Origin: an uncultured Treponema sp.
GTDB taxonomy: Bacteria; Spirochaetota; Spirochaetia; Treponematales; Treponemataceae
Length of the DNA: 64,000 bases
NCBI GenBank assembly: GCA_934691925.1
Contig: CAKUTI010000004.1
Location: 1 to 64,000 of the forward strand
Direction of reading: 5' to 3'
Of the stretch, positions 35,811 to 44,300 are shown in pieces; within the stretch, counting starts at the first letter, position 1, and each line of letters opens with the position of its first letter. The notes below the pieces were generated by a model that saw nothing but the letters and a program-made list of their open reading frames with translations, searched no databases and was not told the origin of the DNA. The position numbers and the translations under genes were made by a program.

Positions 35811-36287
35811 TTAGAATACTGTTTCAGCAATTTCTTCCTTTTCAAAAACGTCGTCTGTTTCTGGCTCAAAGTTAAAATCGCTTGGTTTTTCGTTTTTATT
35901 TTCATTTGGACTTCCTAAATTTTCCTTGCTTTCAGGTTCTTGGAAAGATTCTTTCGGAACTGGCTTAAAATCGATGTGGTCTGCGATTATATAGATTCTC
36001 GATTGAGATTTTCCGCTGTCGTTCTTCCATCTGTCCTGTTTCAGTCTTCCGACGACTCGGACTCCGCGTCCTTTTATTCCGTTTTTTGCGACGCTTTCGC
36101 AGAATTTTTGTCCCCAAGCCTGCACGTCAAAAAAACTGACTTCCGACTGAAAGTCGCCGTTTGAATCCTTGAAAACTCTGTTTGACGCGATTGGCATTGT
36201 TGCGACTCTTGTTCCCCGCTGAGTCTCCTTGATTTGTGAATCTCGGACAACATTTCCTTCAATAATAATCTGGTTCATTGCGTTCAT
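35811..36287 (-). CDS. ssb: Single-stranded DNA-binding protein
   Basis: 158 residues from the ATG at 36287, chosen because AAGGAG lies 6 nt upstream; a longer in-frame extension lacks a ribosome site. The OB fold (about 5-110) shows IIIEGNVVRDSQIK, VSFFDVQAWGQKFCESVAKN and KGRGVRVVGRLKQDRW, the SSB pattern. The C-terminal ~45 residues are disordered and acidic and end EEIAETVF, a variant of the usual DDDIPF tip that recruits repair and replication proteins. It is monocistronic and converges on the U32 gene. Confidence 0.92.
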   Translation of the reverse strand: MNAMNQIIIEGNVVRDSQIKETQRGTRVATMPIASNRVFKDSNGDFQSEVSFFDVQAWGQKFCESVAKNGIKGRGVRVVGRLKQDRWKNDSGKSQSRIYIIADHIDFKPVPKESFQEPESKENLGSPNENKNEKPSDFNFEPETDDVFEKEEIAETVF

Positions 36288-36692
36288 AAAAATCTCCTTG
36301 AAACCGTCTTGCGCTAAAAAATCGCAAAACAGCTGAAAAAATGTAAATATCCGGCCGGAACAGCAGTTGCTGCTTTTTACACTTATATATTTCAAACAAA
36401 AATTAAAAACCGGCAAGAAATTTGAAAAAAAAGCAAAAAAAATCAAAAATTTTTGGAAAAATCAGAAGAATGAAACGAGACAAGTTAAAAATAAAAAATT
36501 GTCTAGGAATTGTCGAGAAAATGAAAATAAAAAATTGTCGAAAAAAAGTTTGAAATCGTAAAAAGCAACGAGAACTTTTTAAGCATGAAAAATCCGGCAA
36601 ATTGGATGAAAAAAAGCAAATTTTACTAAAAAATCACCGCAATTCCGTTTTGATAATTCAAAATAAAATTGCGGCGTAAAATCAGATGTTTT
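36288..36692. other. 405-nt gene-free AT-rich stretch between ssb and the next minus-strand gene
   Basis: Very A/T rich with runs such as AAAAAATCAAAAATTTTTGG on one strand and no believable ORF or strong hairpin. The part next to 36288 is expected to hold the ssb promoter (a TATATA-like tract near 36385), but no confident -35/-10 pair could be picked. Confidence 0.5.
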
Positions 36693-38630
36693 TTACATCG
36701 GAATATTTTTCACGAGTTTTATCATGTAAAGCTGAATGTACATTTGAAGCGCGTCGTGTTCCCCGATTTTTTGGAGAGACGGCGTTTTCACAAGGCTGTC
36801 CGCAAGGCTTTGAATTCTTTCCGCAGTGAATCCTTCCGCTTTCATCGTTCGGAGAACTTTTCGCATATAGTCGCGAATAAGAGAATTTACATCTTCGGTA
36901 AGATTTTTGTGGGTTTCGCGGCCGAGAAGCTTGTTCCACAAATGCTCGTACGAGTCAAGCTCACGATCCAAAGTGGAACTTTCTGGAACGAGCGACTGTT
37001 CGGCTTCGCGCGCGGCTTCCCTCAATGCGACTTTTTTTGAGACGGCTGGATTTTTTGCAAGAAGAGCTGTTTCCGCGTCTTCAAGGCTTTTTTCATGCTC
37101 GTCATCTCTGTACTGCTGGGCCTTTGTCTTTTCTTTCGCTTTTCGCTTGCTTTTCGGCGGCTTGAGCAAAAGACGGGCAATCCAAGAAAAGAACGGAGTT
37201 GTGTACCAGAACGGAAGCACGATTTTTGCGTCGGCTAGAAGTTTCGCCTTGTCAATCAGAAGAATTTCGCTGTAGGGCAAAAGATGTCCGTTCACAAAAA
37301 GGCTGATTTTTCCTGTGTCATCGCTGCCTGTCGTCTCGTAGCTCAAAAGCGGCGTGAACGAAGCTGTCAAAAGCGCGCTTAAAATCGGCGACTGAATCTG
37401 AACTTCGCGCTCGAGCCTGTCTTCAAAAGCCGCCTGCTCTTTCATTTCCGGCAAAAAGTCAAAAGACCTCAATACTTTTGTCCATTGAGATTTTATCGCT
37501 TCCTGAACCGAAGTCCGCGCATCTGTGCAAAGACGCAAAATAAGCTGAATCACCTTGCTCTTGAAAATAAAATAACGCTGCTCGTCATAAGTCTTGAAAA
37601 CGAGAAGCTCTGGAAGCTCCTGAACGCCTGCTTCCTGTGTTTTTGAATGAAGATAATTTTTGAGTTCCTCTTCTGAATACTGGCCCAAAAGCGGAATTCC
37701 TTTGTTGTCGGTGAATTTTATGATTTGGTCGAAAGTAAAATAATACGGTGGCTTTAAAAGAAGATTTTCGAGCGTCTTTATAGCTGAATCTTTTTTTGCT
37801 TTTTCCTGCGCCTTGTTCTTAAAATAATTTGCGGCGATTTCCGTGATGTAAACAGCCTGCAAAATCGAAAGGTCTTCCTGAGTGTAATCCTTGATTTTCT
37901 CGTAATCCTGCTTGATGAAAAAGCAAAGCTGGTTCCAAAGATAAAAAGTGTCGGTTGTTGAGCTTAAAGTTTCGATTGAATGGTCATTTTTGTCCACAAA
38001 CGCATTGAAGAAATTTTTTGCAATCATTTCGCGTCCTGGATTTGAAATAGTGATTTTTTTGCAGAAATAATCGTGATGCTCTTCTTTTTTGAGCATGCTC
38101 TGGATTTTTCCGATTGCGTCTTCAATTAAAGTTTTTACAGAAACCGTTGAAGGAAGCAAAATCGACGGCGAGTCGTGCGGAAGAATAAGGCCGTAAAGCG
38201 TTTTGTCGTTTAATTCCTGACGCGCCATCAGTTTTGAGATTAAATCTGCCGCAGTTTCGCGCGTTATGATTTCTTTTGGCGTTTTTCTAGGCAAGTCGGC
38301 TTCAGAAGGAAAAGGAAGCGTGGGATTTGTGGCGATTTCATCGTATCGTTCGGCGAATTTTTCAATATAATATCCTGCAACGACAATCGCCTGCTTGTCG
38401 CCCGAAGTTGTCATCATTACGATTTGGTGCGTTTCAATCAGCTTATCGAGTTCTTTTTGGAGCGCAGAATCTGTGTTTTCAAGATAGCAAGCCAAAACTG
38501 GCTGTTCCTCAAGATGATGCTGCGAATATTTTTTCAGATAATCACAAAATTCAAAATAATCAATGATTCCGCTTTTTTGACGCGAAGCGAAAAATTTCAA
38601 TAAGACATTAATGTTTGCTGTGGTCGCCAT
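36693..38630 (-). CDS. Large cytoplasmic protein of unknown function
   Basis: 645 residues, no signal peptide and no clear membrane span. The chain is mostly helical, with a charged Lys/Glu segment around 500-560 (KSKRKAKEKTKAQQYRDDEH) and a helical C-terminus. The N-terminal ~75 residues (FFASRQKSGIIDYFEFCDYL) could be a small winged-helix-like or helical domain, but no motif is decisive. A -10-like GATAAT lies 11 nt before the ATG with no ribosome site. It is transcribed divergently from hisC. I do not recognise the family; the lack of relatives among common enzymes suggests a spirochaete-specific protein. Confidence 0.75.
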   Translation of the reverse strand: MATTANINVLLKFFASRQKSGIIDYFEFCDYLKKYSQHHLEEQPVLACYLENTDSALQKELDKLIETHQIVMMTTSGDKQAIVVAGYYIEKFAERYDEIATNPTLPFPSEADLPRKTPKEIITRETAADLISKLMARQELNDKTLYGLILPHDSPSILLPSTVSVKTLIEDAIGKIQSMLKKEEHHDYFCKKITISNPGREMIAKNFFNAFVDKNDHSIETLSSTTDTFYLWNQLCFFIKQDYEKIKDYTQEDLSILQAVYITEIAANYFKNKAQEKAKKDSAIKTLENLLLKPPYYFTFDQIIKFTDNKGIPLLGQYSEEELKNYLHSKTQEAGVQELPELLVFKTYDEQRYFIFKSKVIQLILRLCTDARTSVQEAIKSQWTKVLRSFDFLPEMKEQAAFEDRLEREVQIQSPILSALLTASFTPLLSYETTGSDDTGKISLFVNGHLLPYSEILLIDKAKLLADAKIVLPFWYTTPFFSWIARLLLKPPKSKRKAKEKTKAQQYRDDEHEKSLEDAETALLAKNPAVSKKVALREAAREAEQSLVPESSTLDRELDSYEHLWNKLLGRETHKNLTEDVNSLIRDYMRKVLRTMKAEGFTAERIQSLADSLVKTPSLQKIGEHDALQMYIQLYMIKLVKNIPM

Positions 38631-38758
38631 AATTTTTTAATATTATCACTAAAAAATACAATTAACAATAATTCAGAAAATCGGCTTTTTGAAAAATCGC
38701 AAAATATAGAACAAAAGCAGCAAAAATATTAAGATAAAATAAATATTTGGAGAAAAAA

Positions 38759-39946
38759 ATGTCATCTGAAATCAATTTTCTTTCAAAACGGATGCAGAAT
38801 CTTCATCCGTATGTTCCTGGTGAGCAGCCGAAAGACCGTGTTTATATCAAACTTAACGCAAATGAAAATCCTTATCCGCCGTCGCCAAAAGTTGTTGAGG
38901 CGGTGCGCGCGGCGGTAAAGTCAAATCCTGAAAAAATGGCGCTTTATCCCGATCCTGATTCTTACGAGATGAGAAAAGCGATTGCAAAAATGCTTAATGA
39001 CTGCGGCGGAGTTTTGTGCCGCGCGAATCTTGATGGCGGAAAGAAAAACGGAAGCGGCGCGAAAGTTTCTCCGTCTGCTGCTGACAAAATTCCTTTTGAA
39101 GTTACTCCTGAAATGATTTACGCGGGAAACGGCTCGGACGAGGTTTTGAGCTTTGTTTTTTACGCTTTTTTTGACAGCGACCGCGAACTTGTTTTGCCTG
39201 AGCACACTTATTCTTTTTATCCTGTTTATGCCGGATTTTATTCAGTTCCGATGGACAAAGTTCCGCTGAACCTCAACTGGACGCTCGACAAGGAAAAAAT
39301 GCTTTCTGACGCGAACAAAAATGACTCTGGAATTATCTTTGCGAATCCGAACGCGCCAACATCGCTTGGAATTACGCGCGATGAAGTTAGAGAAATGCTT
39401 GAAAAAGCTCCGAAAGACAAAATTTTTGTTGTTGACGAGGCTTATGTTGATTTTGGCGGCGAAAGCTCGATTCCGCTCTTGAAAGATTTCAAGAATCTTG
39501 TGATTGTTCGGACGACTTCAAAGAGTCTTTGCGGAGCGGGGCAGAGAATAGGCTATCTCGTTGCGAACCCGGAACTTGTCAACGCGGTAACGACTGTGAA
39601 AAATTCGCTGAACCACTTTCCGCTTGATTTTGTTGCTCAGACTGCTGGAAAAGCTGCCTGCGAGGATGTAGGATATTATGTGAAATGCGCGCAGTCGGTC
39701 GCTTTTGAGCGAGATGAATTTATCGATTTCTTGCGTTCTAAAAACTGGTTCGTCTTGGACAGCCAGACAAATTTTATTTTCTGCAAGAAAGACGGAGTTC
39801 CGGGCAAGGAGACTTATCAGAAAATCAAAGAAGCCGGAATCCTTGTGCGCCATTTTGACACTCCGGGAATTGAAGAATTTTTGAGAATCACGGTCGGAAC
39901 TCACGAGCAAATGCAAAAGCTCCGCGAAGTTATGGAAACGATATAA
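38759..39946 (+). CDS. hisC: Histidinol-phosphate aminotransferase
   Basis: 395 residues from the ATG at 38759, six nt after GGAG; a TTG further upstream is ignored. The fold-type I PLP transaminase landmarks are KLNANENPYPPSPKV near the start, YAGNGSDEVLSFVF, FANPNAPTSLGI, VVDEAYVDFGG and the PLP lysine in TTSKSLCGAGQRIGY. These match HisC. It converts imidazole-acetol phosphate to histidinol phosphate, and may also act on aromatic keto acids. A ~35-residue insertion around 82-115 (GGVLCRANLDGGKKNGSGAK) is unusual. No other his genes are present. The next gene begins 15 nt downstream and is probably co-transcribed. Confidence 0.88.
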   Translation: MSSEINFLSKRMQNLHPYVPGEQPKDRVYIKLNANENPYPPSPKVVEAVRAAVKSNPEKMALYPDPDSYEMRKAIAKMLNDCGGVLCRANLDGGKKNGSGAKVSPSAADKIPFEVTPEMIYAGNGSDEVLSFVFYAFFDSDRELVLPEHTYSFYPVYAGFYSVPMDKVPLNLNWTLDKEKMLSDANKNDSGIIFANPNAPTSLGITRDEVREMLEKAPKDKIFVVDEAYVDFGGESSIPLLKDFKNLVIVRTTSKSLCGAGQRIGYLVANPELVNAVTTVKNSLNHFPLDFVAQTAGKAACEDVGYYVKCAQSVAFERDEFIDFLRSKNWFVLDSQTNFIFCKKDGVPGKETYQKIKEAGILVRHFDTPGIEEFLRITVGTHEQMQKLREVMETI

Positions 39947-39961
39947 TATAAGGAAGAAACT

Positions 39962-40657
39962 ATGAAATTTTTGATTTTGAGCGATATTCACGGAAATCTT
40001 GAGAATATTGAGAAACTTGCCGGCGAATTCAAGGCTGCGGACGTTGTTCTTTTTGGCGGCGATTTCGCGAAATTCAAGGCGGAAGAGACTGGAAAGCCTG
40101 TTCTTGACGCTCTCTTGAAAAAGCATGACTGCATTTTTTCAGTGATTGGAAACTGCGATTCTCCAGATTTTCTTGGAGAGATTGAGAATGCCGACATCAG
40201 CGTGGAAGGAAATTTGACTTTTCACGATGGAATTGCGATTTGCGGTGCTGGCGGCGGAACAAAATTTTCAGGAGACACTCCAAACGAGCGCGAAGAGGAC
40301 GAGATTCTCTCTGACTTCAATGTTGTGGAAAGCTCGTCTGAGCAGTGCGCGGACGAAAACGGATTTTGGCCGAATCTCGTTTTGATTATGCACAATCCTC
40401 CGAAAGACACAAAATGCGATATGATTCCGAACGGCGTTCACGTTGGAAGCCAGCTCTTGCGCGAATATATTGAAAAGCGCGCGCCTTTTCTCGTTGTTAC
40501 AGGCCATATCCACGAAAGCGCGGGAATCGACACGGTTGGAAATTCCACAGTGATAAATCCTGGAAGCCTCTTGGAAGGAAAATACGCCTGGGCTGAAGCC
40601 GAGAAAGATTCAGACGGCAACTGGAAAGTGACAAAAGCCGAGCTTCGCGCGCTCTAG
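39962..40657 (+). CDS. Calcineurin-like metallophosphoesterase (YfcE/MJ0936-type)
   Basis: 231 residues. The dinuclear metal motifs are in order: ILSDIHGN (8-13 region), FGGDFA, VIGNCDSPD, LIMHNPP and VTGHIHESAG, then the NPGSLLEGK ending typical of small phosphodiesterases. Known relatives hydrolyse phosphodiester bonds in 2',3'-cyclic nucleotides or model substrates; the natural substrate is not established. GGAAG lies before the ATG. It is probably co-transcribed with hisC and ends at a strong terminator. Confidence 0.85.
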   Translation: MKFLILSDIHGNLENIEKLAGEFKAADVVLFGGDFAKFKAEETGKPVLDALLKKHDCIFSVIGNCDSPDFLGEIENADISVEGNLTFHDGIAICGAGGGTKFSGDTPNEREEDEILSDFNVVESSSEQCADENGFWPNLVLIMHNPPKDTKCDMIPNGVHVGSQLLREYIEKRAPFLVVTGHIHESAGIDTVGNSTVINPGSLLEGKYAWAEAEKDSDGNWKVTKAELRAL

Positions 40658-40670
40658 GCGAATAAAAAAA

Positions 40671-40699
40671 GCCACGGCAATTTCGCCGTGGCTTTTTTT
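40671..40699 (+). terminator. Strong terminator after the hisC-phosphoesterase unit
   Basis: GCCACGGC (40671-40678) pairs perfectly with GCCGTGGC (40685-40692), flanked by A7 and T7, so it may work in both directions. Confidence 0.93.
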
Positions 40700-40761
40700 G
40701 TGTGTGCTTGAATTAAGAAAAACAAGCATAATTGTAGGATAATGTTGGAAATCATTGCGAA

Positions 40762-40882
40762 ATGAATGTTGCCAGCAAATTTGTTTTGGCAAGGAATTTG
40801 CCAAAAGCAGAATTTTAATTTGGCATCGAATGGCATTTTGCCATTTGCAGAAATCTGCTTTTGTGGTGAATGGCGTTTTGCT
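40762..40882. repeat. Cluster of small hairpins with recurring TTGCCA/TGGCA words
   Basis: AATGGC/GCCATT, GCAGA/TCTGC and TTGGCA/TTGCCA pairs repeat within ~110 nt just past the stop codon of the minus-strand FGE-like gene. It may act as that gene's 3' end, but no T tract is present. Confidence 0.55.
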
Positions 40883-42085
40883 TTATTTTATCGTCTGCAC
40901 GAATCTGAATCCTAGATAATTGTAACATTCGTTTGGATCGTAGCTGTAGCGGTCGCCTGCGCAGATGAACGGCGTGTATTGTGACCAGCTTCCGCCTCTG
41001 CTTACTCTTTCGCGTCCTGTGCTGATTCCTGTCGCGCGCCCCCCTGGCTCAGTGTCCAAATACCTGTAGCTCCAGTCCCAGACAAACTCGTTCACGTTTC
41101 CGCTCATGTCAAAAAGTCCGGCTCCGTTCGGGTTTCCGCTTCCAGGCATTGGCGGCGCGCTTGGCGAAAACGGCGTTCCTGCTGTTCCAACGCGCATTGT
41201 TCTGTCTGTGTTTGATGAAAACCATGCGATTTCGGTTTCTGGAACGGACTCGTCCTCGTTTCCGTTTTCATCGACTTGGCCGCTTGCCAACATTCCGCTT
41301 TGAAATCCTGATTTTGTTTTTCTTGCCGCGTATTCCCATTCGCTTTCGGTCGGAAGCCGGAATCCGTCGGCTTCAAAATCGCAGCTGCACAAGTCTAGCT
41401 TTGAAGTCTCGTTCGCATCTTTTAAGATTTCGCCGTTTAGCGTGTAGCAAGGTGTGAGCGAATGAATCTCGCTTAGAGCGTTGCACCACACAACTGCGTC
41501 GTACCAAGAAATCATTGTTACAGGCTGGTCTTTTTCGTATGTTGGAGCCGCCCCGCGCTTTCCTTTTGAGCCTTCCTGCCCCGGATTTAAGAATTTGTAG
41601 CCGAGAGCTTCCGCGATAACGCGCGTTTCGTACCAAAGCTCGTAGGTTGTCTCGTAGCGGTTGATTGAAAAAGGCGTAATCCATCTTTTTGCGGTATAAG
41701 ACTGACTGCCGTCTCCGATAACGTAGACATCGTATTTTTCTCCGATTCCCGGGCCGAGCCGCACAAGAGAAATCGGGCTGTATGTGTCGTTTTCAGGAGA
41801 TTTTTGAGGATTTAGAGAGGAATTTTCTTCTGAAGAAACTTTTGGTTCTGAATCGAAAGATTTAGAATCTTTAGATTCAGAATCTTCGGAATCTTTCTGA
41901 TTTTGATTTTGAGATTCTGTTTCTGACGGAGAATTTTTTGCGCTGTTTTTTATGCCCGGAAAGTAAGGCGAGCTTTGCTGAATGTTTTTTGATGAAGCCT
42001 GCGACGAAGTCGGCATCGCCGACGAAGAAATTCCAGCGCAGAAAAAAGCAAAAACGGCGGAAGCGAGAATAATTTTTTTTGCCAT
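40883..42085 (-). CDS. Secreted formylglycine-generating-enzyme-like (SUMF1) protein
   Basis: 400 residues. A signal peptide (IILASAVFAFFCAGISSSA) is followed by ~80 residues of Ser/Glu/Lys low complexity. The FGE-sulfatase fold occupies about 120-400: INRYETTYELWYETRV, PVTMISWYDAVVWCNALSE, DGFRLPTESEWEYAARK, GLFDMSGNVNEFVWDWS and RVSRGGSWSQY. These are structural hallmarks of the family. The copper-binding cysteine pair of true formylglycine enzymes is not evident, so it is probably a non-catalytic, binding or surface variant, as is common in treponemes. The structured repeat at 42129 lies in its leader. Confidence 0.85.
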   Translation of the reverse strand: MAKKIILASAVFAFFCAGISSSAMPTSSQASSKNIQQSSPYFPGIKNSAKNSPSETESQNQNQKDSEDSESKDSKSFDSEPKVSSEENSSLNPQKSPENDTYSPISLVRLGPGIGEKYDVYVIGDGSQSYTAKRWITPFSINRYETTYELWYETRVIAEALGYKFLNPGQEGSKGKRGAAPTYEKDQPVTMISWYDAVVWCNALSEIHSLTPCYTLNGEILKDANETSKLDLCSCDFEADGFRLPTESEWEYAARKTKSGFQSGMLASGQVDENGNEDESVPETEIAWFSSNTDRTMRVGTAGTPFSPSAPPMPGSGNPNGAGLFDMSGNVNEFVWDWSYRYLDTEPGGRATGISTGRERVSRGGSWSQYTPFICAGDRYSYDPNECYNYLGFRFVQTIK

Positions 42086-42128
42086 AAAATCCTCCAGAAC
42101 GGCAATTCATAAAATCACAGTTGAGCAG

Positions 42129-42240
42129 AGCCTAGCCCTGATAGTAGCGGCGGCGAAGCCGTTGCGAAGTGATTCTTCTTTCCGAACGGCATCGCGAACG
42201 AAGCAATGGAGCGCGTAGCGAAACCGCGGATAGCAGGCGG
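42129..42240 (-). repeat. Structured dispersed repeat, copy A
   Basis: On the plus strand the ends read CCTAGCCCTGATAGTAGCGG and CCGCGGATAGCAGG. CCTG pairs with CAGG and GCGG with CCGC, enclosing a CGGC-GAA-GCCG hairpin. It lies in the 246-nt gap between corA and the FGE-like gene, oriented as in the other copies with respect to the downstream gene. Confidence 0.75.
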
Positions 42241-42331
42241 AACAATTTTCGCATTGGGTGATGTTTTCAAGTCTTTGCTTTTTATAAAATGCTGCTCCAA
42301 AATTTTCAATAAATATTTTATATTTTTTGTT

Positions 42332-43306
42332 TTATTTTCGTGGCTGCGGCTTTTTCTTTTTTCTCGGCGAAAGATTCATCACGATGTACGCGACGATTGC
42401 CGAGACAAAACAGAGCGCGGAAAGGCAGATAAAGCCGGTCCAAGTGCCGCTCGAGCTCCACGGAAGTTTTATGTTCATTCCCCAGAAGCTCGTTATAAAG
42501 CTCATAATCATCAGAACAAGCGAAATTACGGTAAGTTTCTTCATTATTACGTTCATATTGTTTGAAAGAATGTTCGAGAAAGCGTCCATTACGCCGCTCG
42601 TGATTGTTGTGTAAGTGCCTGCCATTTCCATAGCCTGCTTGTTGTCGATTTCAACGTCATCAAGCCATTCCTGATCGTCGTTGTCGAGTTTCAGGATTTT
42701 TGTGCGGCGGATTTTTTCAAGCAGAAGCTGGTTTGACTTTAGCGAAGTTGTAAAGTACGTGAGCGACTTTTCCATATTCAAAAGCTGAATAAGCTCGTCG
42801 TTTTCAATCGTGTCGTGAAGCTCGTTTTGGATTGAGTTCACCTTTCGGCTGATTTCTTTGAGGTAGCGCAAAAACATTATGTCGCTTCTCGAAAGAATTC
42901 TGATTAGGAACGCCGGAAAATCGCTTAAGGACAAGTCCTTGATTCTGTTCGCGCTCAAATCCCTTAAAACTTCGCAGTTTGTCCAGCAGATTGTAATTAT
43001 TTTGTCCGGAAAAACGAACGCGCCGATTGGAGTTGTTGTGTAGGCTGTGTCGCTGTTCGGCGTGAAAACCGGAAGACGCATAATCACGAGATTGTAGCCT
43101 TCGTCGCTCGGCTCAAGCCGGGAAAGCTCGTCGGGGTCAATCACGTCGAGAAGAAGTTCGCCGTCAAGATTGTATTCGTCTTTCAAAAATGAAATTTCCG
43201 CCTGCGTAACGTCCCGCGCGTCAATCCAGACACGGCTTTTTGAGTTTATTTCGTCTTTTTCGATTGGTTTTAGCAAACCGTCTTCCTGAATCCAATAGCG
43301 AATCAT
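42332..43306 (-). CDS. corA: CorA-family divalent metal ion transporter
   Basis: 324 residues from the ATG at 43306; AGGA lies upstream and the frame continues upstream only through repeat sequence. The N-terminal ~250 residues are the cytoplasmic alpha/beta domain and long stalk helix. Two C-terminal membrane helices follow (LTVISLVLMIMSFITSFWGM and the segment ending VAYIVMNL), with the selectivity motif GMN in FWGMNIKLPW. CorA pentamers conduct magnesium, sometimes cobalt or nickel, through the inner membrane. The C-terminus is basic (RKKKKPQPRK). Confidence 0.93.
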   Translation of the reverse strand: MIRYWIQEDGLLKPIEKDEINSKSRVWIDARDVTQAEISFLKDEYNLDGELLLDVIDPDELSRLEPSDEGYNLVIMRLPVFTPNSDTAYTTTPIGAFVFPDKIITICWTNCEVLRDLSANRIKDLSLSDFPAFLIRILSRSDIMFLRYLKEISRKVNSIQNELHDTIENDELIQLLNMEKSLTYFTTSLKSNQLLLEKIRRTKILKLDNDDQEWLDDVEIDNKQAMEMAGTYTTITSGVMDAFSNILSNNMNVIMKKLTVISLVLMIMSFITSFWGMNIKLPWSSSGTWTGFICLSALCFVSAIVAYIVMNLSPRKKKKPQPRK

Positions 43307-43480
43307 GCGTTTTTCCTGCCTGTCAAATTTACCACAACTGGATTTTTTTAGGAAGTAAAATTCTAATGAAGAAAAATTCTTCTGATGATTTTGTGCTACG
43401 CGTTTGTGTCGGGCAATGCGCGTCGTTCCAAAAAGCCTGTTATTTGGATGAAGCAAATCATTCTGAACAAAAACGCGTCA

Positions 43481-43522
43481 TTCTGAACTCGAGCAGTTTG
43501 CTGCTAGCTTCGTTTCAGAATC
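43481..43522. repeat. Short dispersed hairpin repeat upstream of corA
   Basis: ATTCTGAA (43481-43488) pairs with TTCAGAAT (43515-43522), enclosing AGCAG/CTGCT. A partial unit precedes it at 43461. The 43307-44300 gap has no gene; its other contents are the tandem array and repeat copy D. Confidence 0.65.
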
Positions 43523-43683
43523 TGTAAAAGACGTTGTTTTGAACATTTCATTTTTTTTTATCTAGCCAGAATTTCGAGTTCCAGCAAAAATTTACAAAAA
43601 AAAAACGCAAAGCCTTAAAATTTGTCCTGACTGCAAGAAAGCTTAAAGGATTGCCATGAAATGAGCGAGTTTTGCTCTTTGGC

Positions 43684-43884
43684 TATCAAGCATAATCTTT
43701 ATCCACGCTCAGCATTTTGTTGCTGGACGGTCAGCAAAATCTTTATCTACGCTCAATATTTTGCTGTTGTACGGTCAGCAAAATCTTTATCTACGCTCAA
43801 CATTTTGCTATTGGGCGGTCAGCATAATCTTTTTGCACGCTCAATATTTTGCTATTGGGCAGTCAGCATAATCTTTTTGCACGA
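43684..43884. repeat. 44-bp tandem repeat array (four units plus a partial)
   Basis: Units begin at about 43685 (divergent), 43729, 43773 and 43817, with a truncated unit from 43861. Consensus GGTCAGCAAAATCTTTATCT then ACGCTCAATATTTTGCT. Each unit contains CAGCAAAAT and its inverse ATTTTGCTG. Units abut directly with no spacers, so this is not a CRISPR array. Confidence 0.9.
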
Positions 43885-44064
43885 AAGGGAAAATCAACAA
43901 AAGGCGATTATCATCCGCAAGGCTCCGAACCTTCCGGATAACGTTGGAAAACAATTTTCAGCTTGAATGACACAAGGCTGGACGTATCCGCCATTTTTTT
44001 TCTATAGAACGCAAGTTTTTCTCGAGCAGTTTTCACTTTTTTGCGTTTTTTAACGCTTAAAAAC

Positions 44065-44228
44065 AATGCCCAGCTGCTCCGGCTTCGCTCACGCTCATTG
44101 CAGAACAGCGAAAATTAAAAAAAATCGCATTTTTCTTCTATGTATTCGATATTTGCCGTGAAAACGCTTTTTATTTTTCTTGTTTTTTTCTGTTCTGCAA
44201 CAAGGCCTTCGCATCTGGCGTAGGCATT
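44065..44228 (+). repeat. Structured dispersed repeat, copy D
   Basis: AATGCCCAG (44065-44073) at one end and CTGGCGTAGGCATT (44215-44228) at the other pair with a bulge. TTGCAGAACAG and CTGTTCTGCAA form a perfect 11-bp inner helix around an AT-rich loop of about 80 nt. It points toward the gspE'-gspF' remnant. Confidence 0.7.
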
Positions 44229-44300
44229 TTGTCACTTTGAGAATTTTCTTATATTTTGTTTCCAAATTTTTTGCCCGAACTGAACTTTTTTTTCACATAT

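Noticed and set aside
40610-40836. Small ORFs around the terminator after the phosphoesterase gene
   Set aside because: They are created by the terminator and hairpin cluster and have no coding features.
43684-43884. CRISPR-like array at the second tandem repeat
   Set aside because: No spacers, only four to five units, and the variation is spread over the whole unit.
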